Shown here: positions 47,066-59,474 of the stretch, piece by piece
How the letters are laid out: the number at the start of each line of letters is the position of its first letter
How positions within the stretch are numbered: position 1 is the first letter of the stretch
Assembly (NCBI RefSeq): GCF_965363235.1
Contig: NC_134843.1
Coordinates: forward strand, 52,137,535-52,201,534
Source: Mytilus galloprovincialis
Taxonomy: Eukaryota > Mollusca > Bivalvia > Mytilida > Mytilidae
Direction: 5' to 3'
DNA length: 64,000 bases
Position numbers and translations under genes: made by a program
Notes under the pieces: model-generated
The model's input: only the letters and a program-made list of their open reading frames with translations
Databases searched by the model: none
Told to the model about the DNA's origin: nothing

Positions 47066-48291
47066 ATAATTTAATTCTAAATTCCATTTTAAACCTTGCC
47101 AAACCATGAAAAAACGTTGATGACATTACGGTCACATGACTAACTTATGTCTATGGGCGATGATAACACAATAACGACAGAAGACCCGTTACATCCAAAC
47201 TTAAATTATTAAATAATGAACCGTCACAAAAAGTGACTTTTTTAGTCAGTAGTTCATGATGGGTTTTTTTTTCACAAAACTATTTAACGGCATCATCCAA
47301 CACTCACATCACTGATTCATATACTTTATTTTAAAATGAAAAGTACATGTATGAGAAGTTCTTTTCTTGGAAAGGTATACTGACTTAACTGTTAATATAA
47401 TTTGAAGAAGGAAAATGACTGATTGGTTCTGTTTGTAGCCTTACGTCCAGTGGCAAATATTTCATTCATGTTCAGATCGAGTATATTTTTCTGACGTTCC
47501 AGACTACCAGATATTATTCATTATCGTTATGGATAAGTTTGGCAACGAGATAATTCAAATCTGAGACCTCAGTGCAAATGTACATAGTTTTCTTGCGTTT
47601 AACAACACTGTGTTCATTTACTATGATATCCCATAATTCATCCACTGTACAATTTTCGTTTGAACATTTGTCAAAACAGAATCTTAAATCATGAATGTAA
47701 ATCCAAGGCAAACAAGGTAAATTCAGATTAAATTTACTTGAATTAAATGCAGAGTTATTTTTACGAAGAGACTGTTAAAAACGGGGAACGAAGAAACGTA
47801 AACAATGATGTTTCATTTGCAATCTCATAAAAATATTTCTCCGATGAGTTGGATAACCTCCTATCCACTTCGATATTTGTACATGTAACTTTTGATCAGT
47901 AAAAAATATAGAAACATCTGCTATTATATATAGTAAAGTAATTGGAACTGATTTTTTCTTCTAAATTCTAAATTGCCCTTTCTGCAGTGACGTCATTTAG
48001 AACTGTTCTACAGTCCTGACTGATTTAGTCAGTTCTGCTGACAGTTCTACGGTTAGAACTGATTTGGTCAGTTCTACCTAGAACAGTTTTAGACAGTTCT
48101 ACCCTAGAACTGATCCTGACAGTTCTACATAGAACTGATTTAGTCAGTTCTACCTAGAACTGATCCTGACAGTTCTACCTAGAAAACCCTAGAACTGTTC
48201 TAGCTAGAACTGTTCTAGGACAGGTTAGAACAGTTCTATGACAGAATATTCTGACAGTTCTAATGAGAGGTTAGAAGTGATCTCCACTGTA

Positions 48292-48900
48292 GTTTATTCT
48301 CATAAGAAACTTTTTTAAATTGATTCACTTTCAAATTGGTAACAGGAATGACCTGGAAATGTTTATACCATTTTTAAAATTGCAATTATAACCACATTTA
48401 AAAATTGTTTGAATTACAGACAATAGTTCATAGATCCTCAATGTGTGTTAGAACGTCCATTTGTGTTATTAAAAATCCGGTTCTAAAGACATTTAGTTTT
48501 TTATTGCAAAAAATTAAACATTTTCAGATATTGTCTCAGTTGTTGAAAGGGTTGGCGTGGACGTCAATTTTTTGAAATACGTAATAGGATATATAATTAC
48601 TATTAAATAATGACATGCTTACTTATACACCCTTCACATGTTACGCTGTTGTAATGGAAAAGTCCACAGCTGCATCAGCATTAAGGAAATAAGTTAAACT
48701 GTATTATTGTTATCTTCAACCAAAAGATTTGTAACAGAGAGGCGAAATATATAAAAGTAACATCTAGCCTTGCGGTCATAAAACTTTCGAGTCAGTTTTT
48801 TGTACTCGTACTCGAAAATCAACCAATGAAAATGCTGGATTTCATGTTTCGAGCATGATTTTTGTGCTCCAAGCACTGAGCAAAGTTATATGACTTTAAC
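48292..48900. other. No recognisable feature
   Basis: AT-rich DNA without a supported gene or repeat. Confidence 0.5.
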
Positions 48901-48904
48901 CCCT

Positions 48905-49090
48905 AATTTTATACGTCAAAAATAAGCTGACAACGCCTTGGCAACTAAAAAAACACAACAGACAAACAACAGTACGCAAAACATAGCATAGAAAACTAAA
49001 CACTATGCAACACATACCCTACCAAAATTGGGGGGATGACCTAAACTACTCTGGAAAGGTAAGACAACCCTACTCAATGCTACCGCGATG
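48905..49090 (-). repeat. Dispersed repeat R1, inverted
   Basis: GCTGACAACGCCTTGGCAAC, ACATAGCATAGAAAACTAAA and ACTCTGGAAAGGTAAG are the reverse complement of the family at 24520-24819. Confidence 0.65.
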
Positions 49091-49099
49091 ATGTTGTTC

Positions 49100-50635
49100 A
49101 TGTTAGTACATGTACAAACCCGATAATATGTATGATTCGTTATGTCATATTCGTAGAAAACTGGAAGAGATTGTCGTATTGACACGTAGTTCTCTGACAA
49201 GATGTTTATAGAATATAGTATGATATTCATTAACGAAGACCTATGTTGGTCTCATATTTTTTAGGAATATTTCTCCAGTTCTAAAACGTTTGTTTTCTCT
49301 TCGTCTAACAATTGCATCGACTGTAAAAAAAACTTCTAAAAATGTTAACCACGTAATTTACAGGAATAATTGGTTGATGGATAGCAGTTTGCAAACACTC
49401 ATTTTTATCGTTGAAAGCTTGATTTCTCCTTAATAATAGTATGTGATCAAAATGACCAGCTGATTTTTAGGACTTAACTCCCTAAGATGTTAACTGTAAA
49501 ATATAAGACAAATAAAGTTCACAATTTAACATCATATAAACGATCTGAAAGGATTGTTTAGCTTTAGGTGTTCATAGTTTTAAATGCAATTAAGTTCTTT
49601 AAACTGTATAGTAGCAAGTAATTAAATCAATTAACGGATAAAGCCAATCTAAAAGAGAAAAAAATCACACTGTAAATATAATTTAGCAAAGATAAACAAA
49701 CAGTCATGACACATGTTGTAGTCTAGTATGAGGTACAAAAGAAATGTCTCAATGTTGAAGTAACATACATTGTGCACACATTTTGCCATATTTGAGATTC
49801 CTTCGTAATACATTTTTTATAATACTTTACATAATTTTTTTAAATGTTAATCTTATTTGCCCTACGCAAATTTTCGCCATTTACTACGTTTGATTTGAAA
49901 TCAAATCGTTTAAAACTTTGATTTGAGAACAGTTTTGTATTGACGTTCAAAATTCACAATCCATTTGAATTTTCAAGGTACAAAACGAAAAGGGAATCGT
50001 GTAAACTCTAACACGATAAAGACTAGTGCAAAGATCGAGAAATCGTTTCCTTTCTTCGCATACATGTTAAACTATTTTACAAATAAATATGAATAGACTT
50101 TTCAGAATCATACAGACCTAAGACCCCAACTCAGCTAGCAATAAGATACATCTTTTCAGTCAACGTATGCGTGGTCGACGTTTTTGAATTCATCAGTCAG
50201 TTCAATCAACTTGTAACGTTTATTTACCTCTGTGCAAATGCTGACGACCATGCGAGAATGTTCTGGTAAGGTTATTTTTACGTTTATCCAACTTAATCAA
50301 AATAAGACTAAAACAAAAACGAGTATAAGGGTTCTTCTTAAGGACTGGCATCTTGATATTTACCTGTTAGTAATTCATTTTTCAGTTCTTAACTAAACTG
50401 TTGTAAAAAGGGGATTGTTTTAATCATGTTAATCAGTGTATGTTGTATGTAATGTGCGAATCATGAAATGCCATTTTCACTGTATCCGTGATGAATTTCG
50501 TATGAAGAATGATGAATAAACAGACGACAAATTCACGGATAAATAATTTTTTTTAAAAATTTTTTAATAAAATAAGAAATAGTATACAATATGTACTGTT
50601 TTTTATAAATTCATGATAATATTGAAAACAACACG
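49100..50635. other. No recognisable feature
   Basis: AT-rich DNA; no gene or clear repeat seen on either strand. Confidence 0.5.
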
Positions 50636-50639
50636 TTAT

Positions 50640-50880
50640 TAATTTCTTGCGTCCGAAGCGCTTTTCTGGATTTACCTTCATCAGGAACGCTCAAAGCCAA
50701 ACATTTGAAATCCGAAGATATATAAGTACCGAAACCGTTGAAGAGCTGTATGTCAAAAAATACCTAAAATAAATAGCCAAATTCATCTAAAGCCAACTTT
50801 GCCTGAGGGAGTTGAAACCTTAGTTTCATGTATTTGATGCGGACGGGTTTTAATCGCGCCTACAGCCATCCAGGTTTAAG
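50640..50880. repeat. Dispersed repeat related to 3570-3830
   Basis: CGCTTTTCTGGATTTACCTT, CATCAGGAACGCTCAAAGCC and AAATTCATCTAAAGCCAACT match the sequence upstream of PIPOX copy 1 in type and order. Confidence 0.55.
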
Positions 50881-51090
50881 ATTGATACACAGATAGATAA
50901 ATATTAAGAATGATAGTTCACGAACAGAGCGTGCAAGAGTTTTAAAAGTAGCAGTCAATAATCATTTGTAGAAAAATGTACCTTTTATTATGATTTATAA
51001 TGTAGTATAACTTAAAACAGGCTTTGTTGTTCAGATTGTAGATATTAAATCTGATTCCACTTTGTTGTGTTTGTGATGCGATTCATGTTT

Positions 51091-51227
51091 ACAAGGTTGA
51101 ATTCAATATCGTAGCAGCTACGTAGCGGCTACGTAGCTGCTATCAATATCTATGTAACAATTAGTCGTTCAATAGTCAAAATCTACGTAGAACTACGTAG
51201 CCGCTACGATATTGAACACAACCCTGT
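51091..51227. repeat. MITE rich in CTACGTAG
   Basis: ACAAGGTTGAATTCAATATC at the left is answered by GATATTGAACACAACCCTGT at the right. The arms contain repeated self-complementary CTACGTAG with AGCGGCTACG. Total length about 137 bp. Confidence 0.75.
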
Positions 51228-51767
51228 TGAATAATGATACAAGACTTTCATTTTCACTGTAGAGCGATTTATTACCGTTGTATATGCGATGCATTTTCAC
51301 AGATGGATTTAATTAATTTTCATCATAAAGTCGTAATTTAGCCGACTCTCTAACATAATTTATGAAGTCAGAAAGATTGATCATATATGCATACTTTGTG
51401 AGTAAAAGACTGAGGTAATCTATCAATAAATTCCGTAAAAATGGCCTTTATTGCTAATGTTGTCAATTATATTTTCTCTGATAAATTATTCAGACCCAGA
51501 TCTATATGTAGGATTAAATATATCCTTTCCTATGACACACCATCATTGTATACATACATCTTGGACAGCTAAGGCAGAAACCATTTGATTTTTTTTTTAG
51601 ATAAACTAATTTTTATATTGAGCCAAAGTAACTTGTATTTTTTTCCAGGGCCAATCAAAACCTACTAGGTGGATTTAGGTTCACGCCCCCCGCGCCCCTC
51701 CCCAAGAAAATTTTGAAAATTAGACGTATACTCATTTTCTTCAATAAACAATTAATAATAAAAAAAG

Positions 51768-52115
51768 AAGATGTGGTATGATTGCCAATGAGACAACTGT
51801 CCACAAGGACCAAAATGACACAGATATTAACAACTATAGGTCACTGTACGGCCTTCAACAATGAGCAAAGCCCATACCACATAGTCAGCTATAAAAGGCC
51901 CCGATATGACAATGTAAAACAATTCAAACGAGAAAACTAACGGCCTTATTTATATAAAAAAAATGAACGAAAAACAAAAATATGTAACACTTAAACAAAC
52001 GACAACCACTGAATTACAGGCTCCTGACTTGGAACAGGCACATACATAAATAATGTGGCGGGGTTTAACATGTTAGCGGGATCCCAACCCTCCCCTAACC
52101 TGTGACAGTGGTATA
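51768..52115 (+). repeat. Long dispersed repeat, mussel type
   Basis: AAGATGTGGTATGATTGCCA, TACGGCCTTCAACAATGAGC, GGCTCCTGACTTGGAACAGG and ATGTGGCGGGGTTTAACATG in order. Fragments recur at 59338-59450, 35975-36090, 42235-42310, 44870-44900, 7755-7830 and 14990-15345. I recall this sequence as abundant in Mytilus; its class is unknown to me. Confidence 0.7.
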
Positions 52116-52119
52116 ACAG

Positions 52120-53530
52120 TACAACATAAGAACGAAGTATAAAAATCAGTTGAAAAAGTCTTAACGCATCAGATGGACAAAAATATATAGTTCTTTTTCT
52201 AAAAAGAAACCTGTTGTTATATAACCTAATGTGCCATTTCAAGTAAAAGGACGTTCTTAGCACTAAGTAAATTATAAATCAATTGTTACTTTTTGGGAGG
52301 GAAAATAATATATTCCACATTTACCAGAATCAAACTTTGTTTAAAACAAATATCCATATACCAATAGCAACCCCCCCCCCTTCCGAGAAAATCAAATGGT
52401 TGCTATCGGAAAAGCAGTTTACGATTTCGGTCAAAATATACAGCTCATACTAATGGCTTGCTTACTTTCTTTGTATTTATGTTTGCTTAGGCATTGTAAT
52501 TAAGATTGAGCACACATTTATACAAAAAAAGCAAACAAGCCAACTAAACTGTTTTAACTACAAGCATTATGAAAATAGCTCTATGGATGCATCTTAGAAA
52601 ATCAAAGAGCAGTCACAAAATGATTTTCATTGCACGATTGATTGAGTGGTACCGTTTTTATCTCGCACAACCAATTGCTTTACATTCGACGTCTGGATAG
52701 CTGTATAATTTATTTTTGTAATGCCATTTTATATACATTTTATACAGTAAAGAAAGTTCGAGCAACAATCGAGTCACCTTGATATATGTTTGAATTTTTC
52801 ATAAATTGTTAACTATTTTCACGATGTTTTACTTACGACCGGTACAGAACTCGGACGAAAAAAACATAAAACAAAGTATAGAAAAAATATCTATGAACAG
52901 TACACAATTTCCGAAATTAACCATAAGTTGGTTATACCCGTGTATATTCAAGTGAGAATCTACGACCAGCTTGCATTGTAAATATCATCAGAAATAAAGT
53001 CATTTTTTAAGACTATTTGCAGTTGTTGCATATCGAATTATCATATAAAACGATAATGAAAATCCACCGCACCTCCAAAAATTCCACATCAGAAATTAAT
53101 GCACTTTCAGTGATACTTCTTCGCATCTATAGTTAAAATGAATAGTATCAAGTCAACAATATAACGGATTAAGCTGCTTTAATTACACTTTTTTTGGACT
53201 TTAATCTTGTTATTATACATTAGAAAGTTATATACTTATAAAATTGTGTTAAAACATACATTTAAATCAATTATTTCGTACTTTCAAAAAAGTAAACAGA
53301 CGCAGTTTTTCCCGTCATCCTTTATTCTACAATAGACATACTCAAATACATGACAGTGAAAATGAACAAACTGGATTCGCACTTTATACATGTATACACT
53401 GTTAATGGTGTAGTGTGAAATATTAACAAGACAATCATTTTTTGAAACAATTTGTATTTTGTATACTTTTTTTTTAGTATAACCAGAAAATGTTACTTAA
53501 TTATACCTATTTCGTAATTGAATGGTTTAA
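52120..53530. other. No recognisable feature
   Basis: AT-rich DNA with a C tract near 52371. No gene supported. Confidence 0.5.
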
Positions 53531-53888
53531 TATGTTGACGCCTATTGGCAAATATAACATGCATATTAATTAAAGGACGTCAAAAGGTGGCAAATATTGC
53601 ATCTGTATTAAAGGACGAGAACAACTTTAAAATACTTTATTAGATATGATATTCCATTAAGGACGACCGACATGACGGGTGTGACATTTATACTATCAAT
53701 AACAAAATGAGAGCATATTTGACAGAGTAGAATGTATCCTTGTAAAAAAATATATACACACTACCTCTCTCACAAACACTGTAGTTGTTACAAGGGTTCG
53801 TTTAAATGTGTCAAGCTTAAGAGTTCGTGTTAAAGACAATTTCCAAGGCATGTGATTGCATATACTATGAGATATCATAAGAACATAT

Positions 53889-54010
53889 AATTGAGAATGG
53901 AAATGGGGAATGTGTCAAAGAGACAACAACCCAACCAAAGTGCAGCTAGAACAGACGAAGGCAATCAATATGTCTTCAATGCAGCGAGAAAATCTCACAC
54001 CCGGAGGTGG
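53889..54010 (+). repeat. Dispersed repeat (GGGGAATGTGTCAAAGAGAC family)
   Basis: AATTGAGAATGGAAATGGGG through CACACCCGGAGG. Absent from the paralogous position near 15420, so it was inserted after the segmental duplication, or was lost there. Confidence 0.7.
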
Positions 54011-54317
54011 GCCTCACCTGGTCCCTAAATAAAAATGGTTCACTGTTTATTGGTTCAGCCCGCACTTGTCAAACTGACTGACCGGCGAAGTCCAAGGATC
54101 ACTATATATGTGTTATGCCTAGTCAAGCCTTAGGTTCCTACATGTATATTTTTGAAAGGTAATACAATGTATGATGGCTAGATATATTCGTTACATGCTT
54201 TTTAGGGACATTCATGATTAATTGTATAGTGTGATGAATAGTATGTATCTATCACTGGTATTATAAACGTTTAGGGTAGTATAGAAATAAACCTAGCACA
54301 TGTATACGTACCTATAC

Positions 54318-54333
54318 CGACTTGTTTCGAGAG
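54318..54333 (-). pseudogene. PIPOX exon 1 relic (3' end only)
   Basis: CTCTCGAAACAAGTCG followed by GTATAGGTACG on the minus strand matches the end of exon 1 and its donor in copy 2. The start codon and FAD fingerprint are deleted: the sequence jumps straight to the upstream flank (TACTTATTTTAAGATAAAAT), equivalent to about 15685. With the exon 3 relic at 39505 the order and strand fit one exploded third locus. Confidence 0.6.
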
Positions 54334-56214
54334 TACTTATTTTAAGATAAAATTGTCAAGGCTAAATAATCTTATACCTGTACAAAACTGTTCGTTCGTT
54401 TCAATGAATATACTGAATTTTAATGAAAACACACTAAATAAAAGTTGATAATTATAGACATCAGATTTGAATATAAATAAACAATTTACACAGTAGTTAA
54501 CAATTGCGTTATTTGAATTGGTTTCGGGTAGAAAAGTTGTTTTATTGGTCATGACTATTCAGAATTTAAACAAAACTTGAATTAATTGCAAACGCTATAA
54601 AAAAAAACAAACCTTTTTTTGTTTTCCTACAAAATAAATAGAATATCATTCCATATACAAGAAGAATGACCGTCTCATTGGCTAGAAGTAATTGGTTAAC
54701 TAATTTTTCATTGTGTTTTACTTATTTTTTTAGATGTTACAAAATTTCTTATTGTATTAAAAGTTTCGTTGATTTTTTTCAGCAATTAACGATTTCAACA
54801 TAAGGCTTTGTTGTAAAGTTTTCCATTTTTTATAAGCATTTCTGATTTAGTATCAAACTAAAATTCATATAAAACAATTAAAATGAGAGGATTTAAAAAA
54901 AAAATAGGTGCAATTAACCTTCTCCTTTTTACAGCTTTACAGTTTTAAATCGGGTGCGTGTTGCTTAAGTGTTGTATGTAGTATTGTATGGACTTATTGT
55001 TATATTGTCTGGTTTTTTTTGTTGTCTTTCTGTTCGAATTAATAGTTTTGAATGTCCCCTTGGAATCTTCTGTCTCTCTGTCTCTCTTTTCATACATTTT
55101 TTTTTGTATTTTTTTGTTTACTTCCGCGTATCATACGTTTTCAGAATGTTCATGACTTTTACATATTCAAAGAACATCTATTATAAGGGTGTGGTTGGGG
55201 TAACCACACGAACTTTTTAAACTATTCCTAAAATCACACATAATCTTTAGCTGCAATATAGGGAATTAAGTTAAATCAACTGTAAAATAAAGGATTGTTT
55301 TTAATAAGAAAAGACGATCGAAGAAAAGTAGTCTGTTTTCTATAAGCCAGGCCATTTGAACTCTGATGGAAAGATGTCTCATAAGCAATCATACCGAATT
55401 TCCTTATTTTTATAAGTCTTTAAAACACTATACAGATAATCAATTCATCAAAATGAACCACTGAAAAAAGTGGATATCTCGGAGGAAACAGTTCCCTCTC
55501 CACTTGCAACTGTCATAATGTTCATGACAAATTATATATAAGTGGGTTGATGATAAATAATGAAAAGGGATTACAGACGGGATTAGTGTTATGACAAATG
55601 AGACAGAATTTGTTTTTTTTAAAGACAAGTCATTCGTAGTAGCGTCTATAAAAATTAATTGAAGAAATGACTTCAGCTCTAAAATTAAGAACCCTGAACC
55701 CTCTCTCTCAACTTTTAAGTGTTTGTAAGTCAAAGCTTGACGTGAACATTTTTGTACCTGTTGTATCATTCATTTAAAGTTGAACTTGATAGATAAGATG
55801 AACATGACAGTTGTTCATTTTGAGTTATTAGATTAAAGTTCGTCATTTTTGAATAAACGGATGTACATGTAAACTTTAATGAGACAGCAGTCCCACAATA
55901 GAAAATTACATCCTCTATGTCAACCTCTAAAGTTGCCTCAAATCTGTAGCAAAACGTGAACCTAAACAGGCGGAAACCCAGTTGAAATTAAACAAAAGAA
56001 ATGGAACTCTTTGTTAGAGAAGGTAAAAAAGGCGAAGTTAGTAAATTGGAATTGGTTACTTCTATTTCTATGGGCTTTGAAAGTTTAATGAATGTGATCA
56101 ATTTAGGATTTATGCATCTTATGTATGTGATTTACTTAAATTATTGAAATGAGCTTCGAGATATTTGTAAATTATAGACAAAACAGTCGATTGTGGCAGG
56201 TGCAAATTCACGTG

Positions 56215-56346
56215 CAGTGGCGGATCCAGGGGGAGTGTTCATGGGGTTTTTTTTTAAGATCAATGCATTTGAATGGGGACATATGATAATAGATTTGTCC
56301 TTTTAAAGCATCAATTTGCATCTCTGCCCCCCCCCCCCTCCACCGG
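56215..56346. repeat. MITE fragment of the CAGTGGCGGATCC class
   Basis: GCAGTGGCGGATCCAGGGGG, GATCAATGCATTTGAATGGG and a C tract, then CACCGGTGACAGTG. Truncated relative of 30418-30571. Confidence 0.6.
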
Positions 56347-57139
56347 TGACAGTGTTTTGGGGAAAAAATCCCCAAAATAGGCAATAATTTCATCGAAAAG
56401 AGAAAGTCGAGTACACCTTTTTAGGTTCAGGCGTGTTTGAGTTGACTATTCTGTCTTGAAAACGTATAAAAGAAAAAATATTTGATACATCATATCGCTT
56501 CAGATTCAATTTTGTTTTTATATATTTAGGCTGAAGGTTATTACAAAACATTAAAAATTTACAGTACTAATAGAACTACAAAAAAATCTTCATTTTGTGT
56601 ATGTGTTATCTAGGGTAATTAGTCTTCAACATCTGAAAAGTTTTAGTCTGCCCTTTCGCGAAATAGTTAGTTATAATTTTTTTAAATACTTTTGAACATT
56701 TGAAAAGTTCACCCTGACAAACGATGAGACAATAGTTTTAAGTTGACCAAATGCATAAAAGTACATTGAATGATGCTCAATAGCTGGAAAATACATTTGT
56801 CTTTTAAAATACAACTGGCATATAAGGATCGTAATGATACTATGTAGATAAATTTATCGGTTTTCAAGAGCTAAATTGACAGCGCGTCATCACTATAATT
56901 TTCATTTTTACGATTATAAAAATAAGGTGGTGTAATTGGGAGATAATTTTGACAAAGTAGAATTCTGACTGTAAAGTAACTGAAATACTGCTTCCGTAAT
57001 AATTTCCACAAATTGGTCACGAGAGTAATGGACATTGAGCTTTCTACAACCAAAAACTAATTATGTATATTTATACGTCTTTAACAGTCCGTAGTTTGAT
57101 TTGCATGGATGATATGGTCGTCTCATACAGTTCAAGGTA

Positions 57140-57480
57140 TAAATTGACAATTTATAGCGGATTACTCGAAGCTACAATCCCGTCCTCTTTTTTCCGAATT
57201 TGACTTACAGAACTAGACTTATTACCAGGATTGTACTAATATGAGCACCACGACGGGTGCCACATTTGGAGCAGGATCTGCTTACCCTTCCAGAGCACAT
57301 TAGATCACCCCCACAGTTTTTGTTAAGGTTTATGTTGTTCAGTCTTTAGTTTTCTATGTTGTGTTTTGAGTACTTTTGTTTGTCTGTTGGTCTTTTTCTT
57401 TTTTCGCCATGTTGTTGTCAGTTTATTTTCAACTTATGAGTTTAAATATTCATCTGGTATCTTTCTCCTCTCATTTATAT
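57140..57480 (+). repeat. Dispersed repeat R1
   Basis: GAAGCTACAATCCCGTCCTC, CACCACGACGGGTGCC, CTGCTTACCCTTCCAGAGCA and GCCATGTTGTTGTCAGTTTA in the order seen at 24520-24819. Part of the paralogous segment, so it probably predates the duplication. Confidence 0.65.
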
Positions 57481-58599
57481 TACTGTTGTTTTGTTTGCTG
57501 CGAAATACTACTTTGTTTACAAAATTTGCAAGTTAAATGTCCGCCTTGTCGCTTTTCATGTGATCGCTATCGTCAAATTGTAGACAAAAGTAAAAACATT
57601 AAGTCTGTATTACGCTAAATAAATGAGGACACTACAACACATTGTTTTTCTTCAATTGTTCTTACGGTAGATCGGTTGTCTTCCACCATCCTTAACGGTA
57701 TACAGGAAACAATCTTTAATGAAATAGGTAAATTTCAACAGAAGAATGTTAATCATTTGTAGATCTTTTCAAGTAAATGAAGAAAATTGTTTGTTTCATA
57801 ATATTTTTAGAATATTATTTACAAATACAGAATATTTTTTTGTTTAATTAATTTATTTCAACTCTGCCATTTAAGGAGAGATAACTCATATAAAGGTATT
57901 TTGATATAAGAATGTGCTATGAATTTACATGTTGTTTTTGTAGCAGGAAGACGAGTCCCGTGACCTCAATTCTTCTTTTTTATTTTTGAAATAAGAGTAA
58001 TCTTCTCATATTTTTTGTTTTTATCACACAAAATAGAAGTTTTCATAAATAATCTATTCAAAACATTACAATTTTGCACAACCTGTAGCTTGAAAAGAAG
58101 CCTCGTGACCCATACTTTTTATTATATCTTGATAAAGCATGATAAAAACTACATCTTGCCAAATTATTGAAAACAAATCTATGAATTTCAATTAAGACCC
58201 CCATTTACCTTAAAGATGAAAACGTTTAGGCATTTACATTAAACTAATCTAAAGTTGATTAAGATGGTTTAACTTTTCAATCGGCAAAATATATATTTTT
58301 CTATTTAGTTTTATTTTTAAATTAAAAGTAAGGATTTGAAATGAGGGAGAAGATATTTATCAAGGGGCAATAAATTAAAAAAAAATTACTATGCGTGATG
58401 CGTGGAAATGCGACGGTAAACAGAAAACAACTTGTGTATGACGGTGTTTTTATGACATCCTCTACTCTTCAATTTATCTAAACGTAGATTGGGCATACTA
58501 TTGTATATATTTCCTTTACAACATTTAATTTTCATGCTAGTATCAAAAATTCGAATTTTTCTTACACTTTGTTTGCAAGACATATCATTGATTGATTGT

Positions 58600-59080
58600 T
58601 GGATTCTTAAGTTCAGTGGCGAATATTTCATGCATATCCAGGACGAGAACAAATTAACATTGAATACAATAGGTATGTCCTGCCATAGAAGCCGACCGGC
58701 ATGAAGGTCGGGGAAATTTGGACTGCCACGAATAAAATGATGGTATATTAGATAGGACAGAAACTTAGCCTTGCAACAGGCCATCTACGAACCCCTCAAA
58801 GATTTGATTCCAGGGGTCTTACCGTGCAGAGAGCATGGCACTCTCTTTCCACAAGGCATTGGATTTTATGTCCCTATTCTTACCGGACGTTGCTGTGTAT
58901 TTGTTCATCCCGAAAAGCCAAACGGACGCCCCACTTTGGTGAGGGTTTTTATTTTCGGTCAGAGAAAGACCAATGGTGACCAACATTTTCTATTCACTAG
59001 TCATCCTTTGGGGGTCCAGGCAAATATATCACTCGTAGAATGTGTAACTGAAAACGTATTACACTGTAAGGTGTCTCAAT
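58600..59080 (+). repeat. Dispersed repeat without credible coding
   Basis: Begins with TTCAGTGGCGAATATTTCAT and CATGCATATCCAGGACGAGA, continues with CCGGCATGAAGGTCGGGGAA and CAGAGAGCATGGCACTCTCT. The first part belongs to a motif found at 37575, 40070, 47450 and 53545. A 103-codon frame (58771-59082) shows no domain; I recall the sequence as repetitive in mussels. Confidence 0.5.
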
Positions 59081-59337
59081 AAAGTCTCATTGTTTTGAAT
59101 CAACCAATAGTATAAAATTAACAAGCAGGGTCGCAGTGAAACAGTTATTTATAGCAGTAAAATAAAATAAAAAAAAGTCTTTATCTTTAATTATCCCATA
59201 TAAAACACAATAAATGCCGTGATGTCTTTTCATTTTTTGACAGGTTGCTGTTTCATAGTGCTCTCCAAATTTTATTTTATTTTCACTTTAATATCAATAA
59301 GGTATTATCTGAATACTACGTAAACTAATTAAAAGAA

Positions 59338-59450
59338 TAAGATGTGGCATGATTGACGATGAGACATTTCTCCACAAAAGACCAAATGGCACAGAAATTA
59401 ACAACTAAATGTCACCGTACGGCTTTCAACAATGAGTAAAACGTTTCGTT
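59338..59450 (+). repeat. Fragment of long dispersed repeat
   Basis: AAGATGTGGCATGATTGACG and ACGGCTTTCAACAATGAGTA match 51768-51880. Confidence 0.65.
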
Positions 59451-59474
59451 GTACTCATTGTTGAATGAAATACA

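Larger units (their letters stand above)
44285..48289. mobile_element. Large non-autonomous TIR element with TAGAACTG palindrome arrays
   Basis: Ends CAGTGGAGATCAGTTCTAAC and, on the right, TTAGAAGTGATCTCCACTG are inverted complements, with TA on both sides (44283-44284, 48290-48291), as in Tc1/mariner elements. About 250 bp at each end consist of alternating CAGTTCTA and TAGAACTG, often fused as AGTTCTAGCTAGAACT. The interior contains a 31-bp tandem repeat, a 260-bp satellite and a MITE fragment, but no transposase. A 2-bp flank match is weak, so the class is tentative. Confidence 0.7.
53650..57480. repeat. Segmental duplication relic paralogous to 14.85-25 kb
   Basis: Matches the exon 1 region and 5' flank of PIPOX copy 2 in order: 53660-53750 with 14855-14940, 53850-53885 with 15385-15420, 54300-54560 with 15535-15890, 54780-54940 with 16150-16320, 55820-55985 with 16600-16760 and then 23505-23525, 56960-57080 with 23520-23610, and 57170-57320 with 24525-24640. 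It has no counterpart of the 6.7-kb nested transposon. Confidence 0.75.

Noticed and set aside
58771..59082. 103-codon frame as a gene
   Set aside because: Lies in a dispersed repeat, no recognisable domain, and the start is arbitrary.
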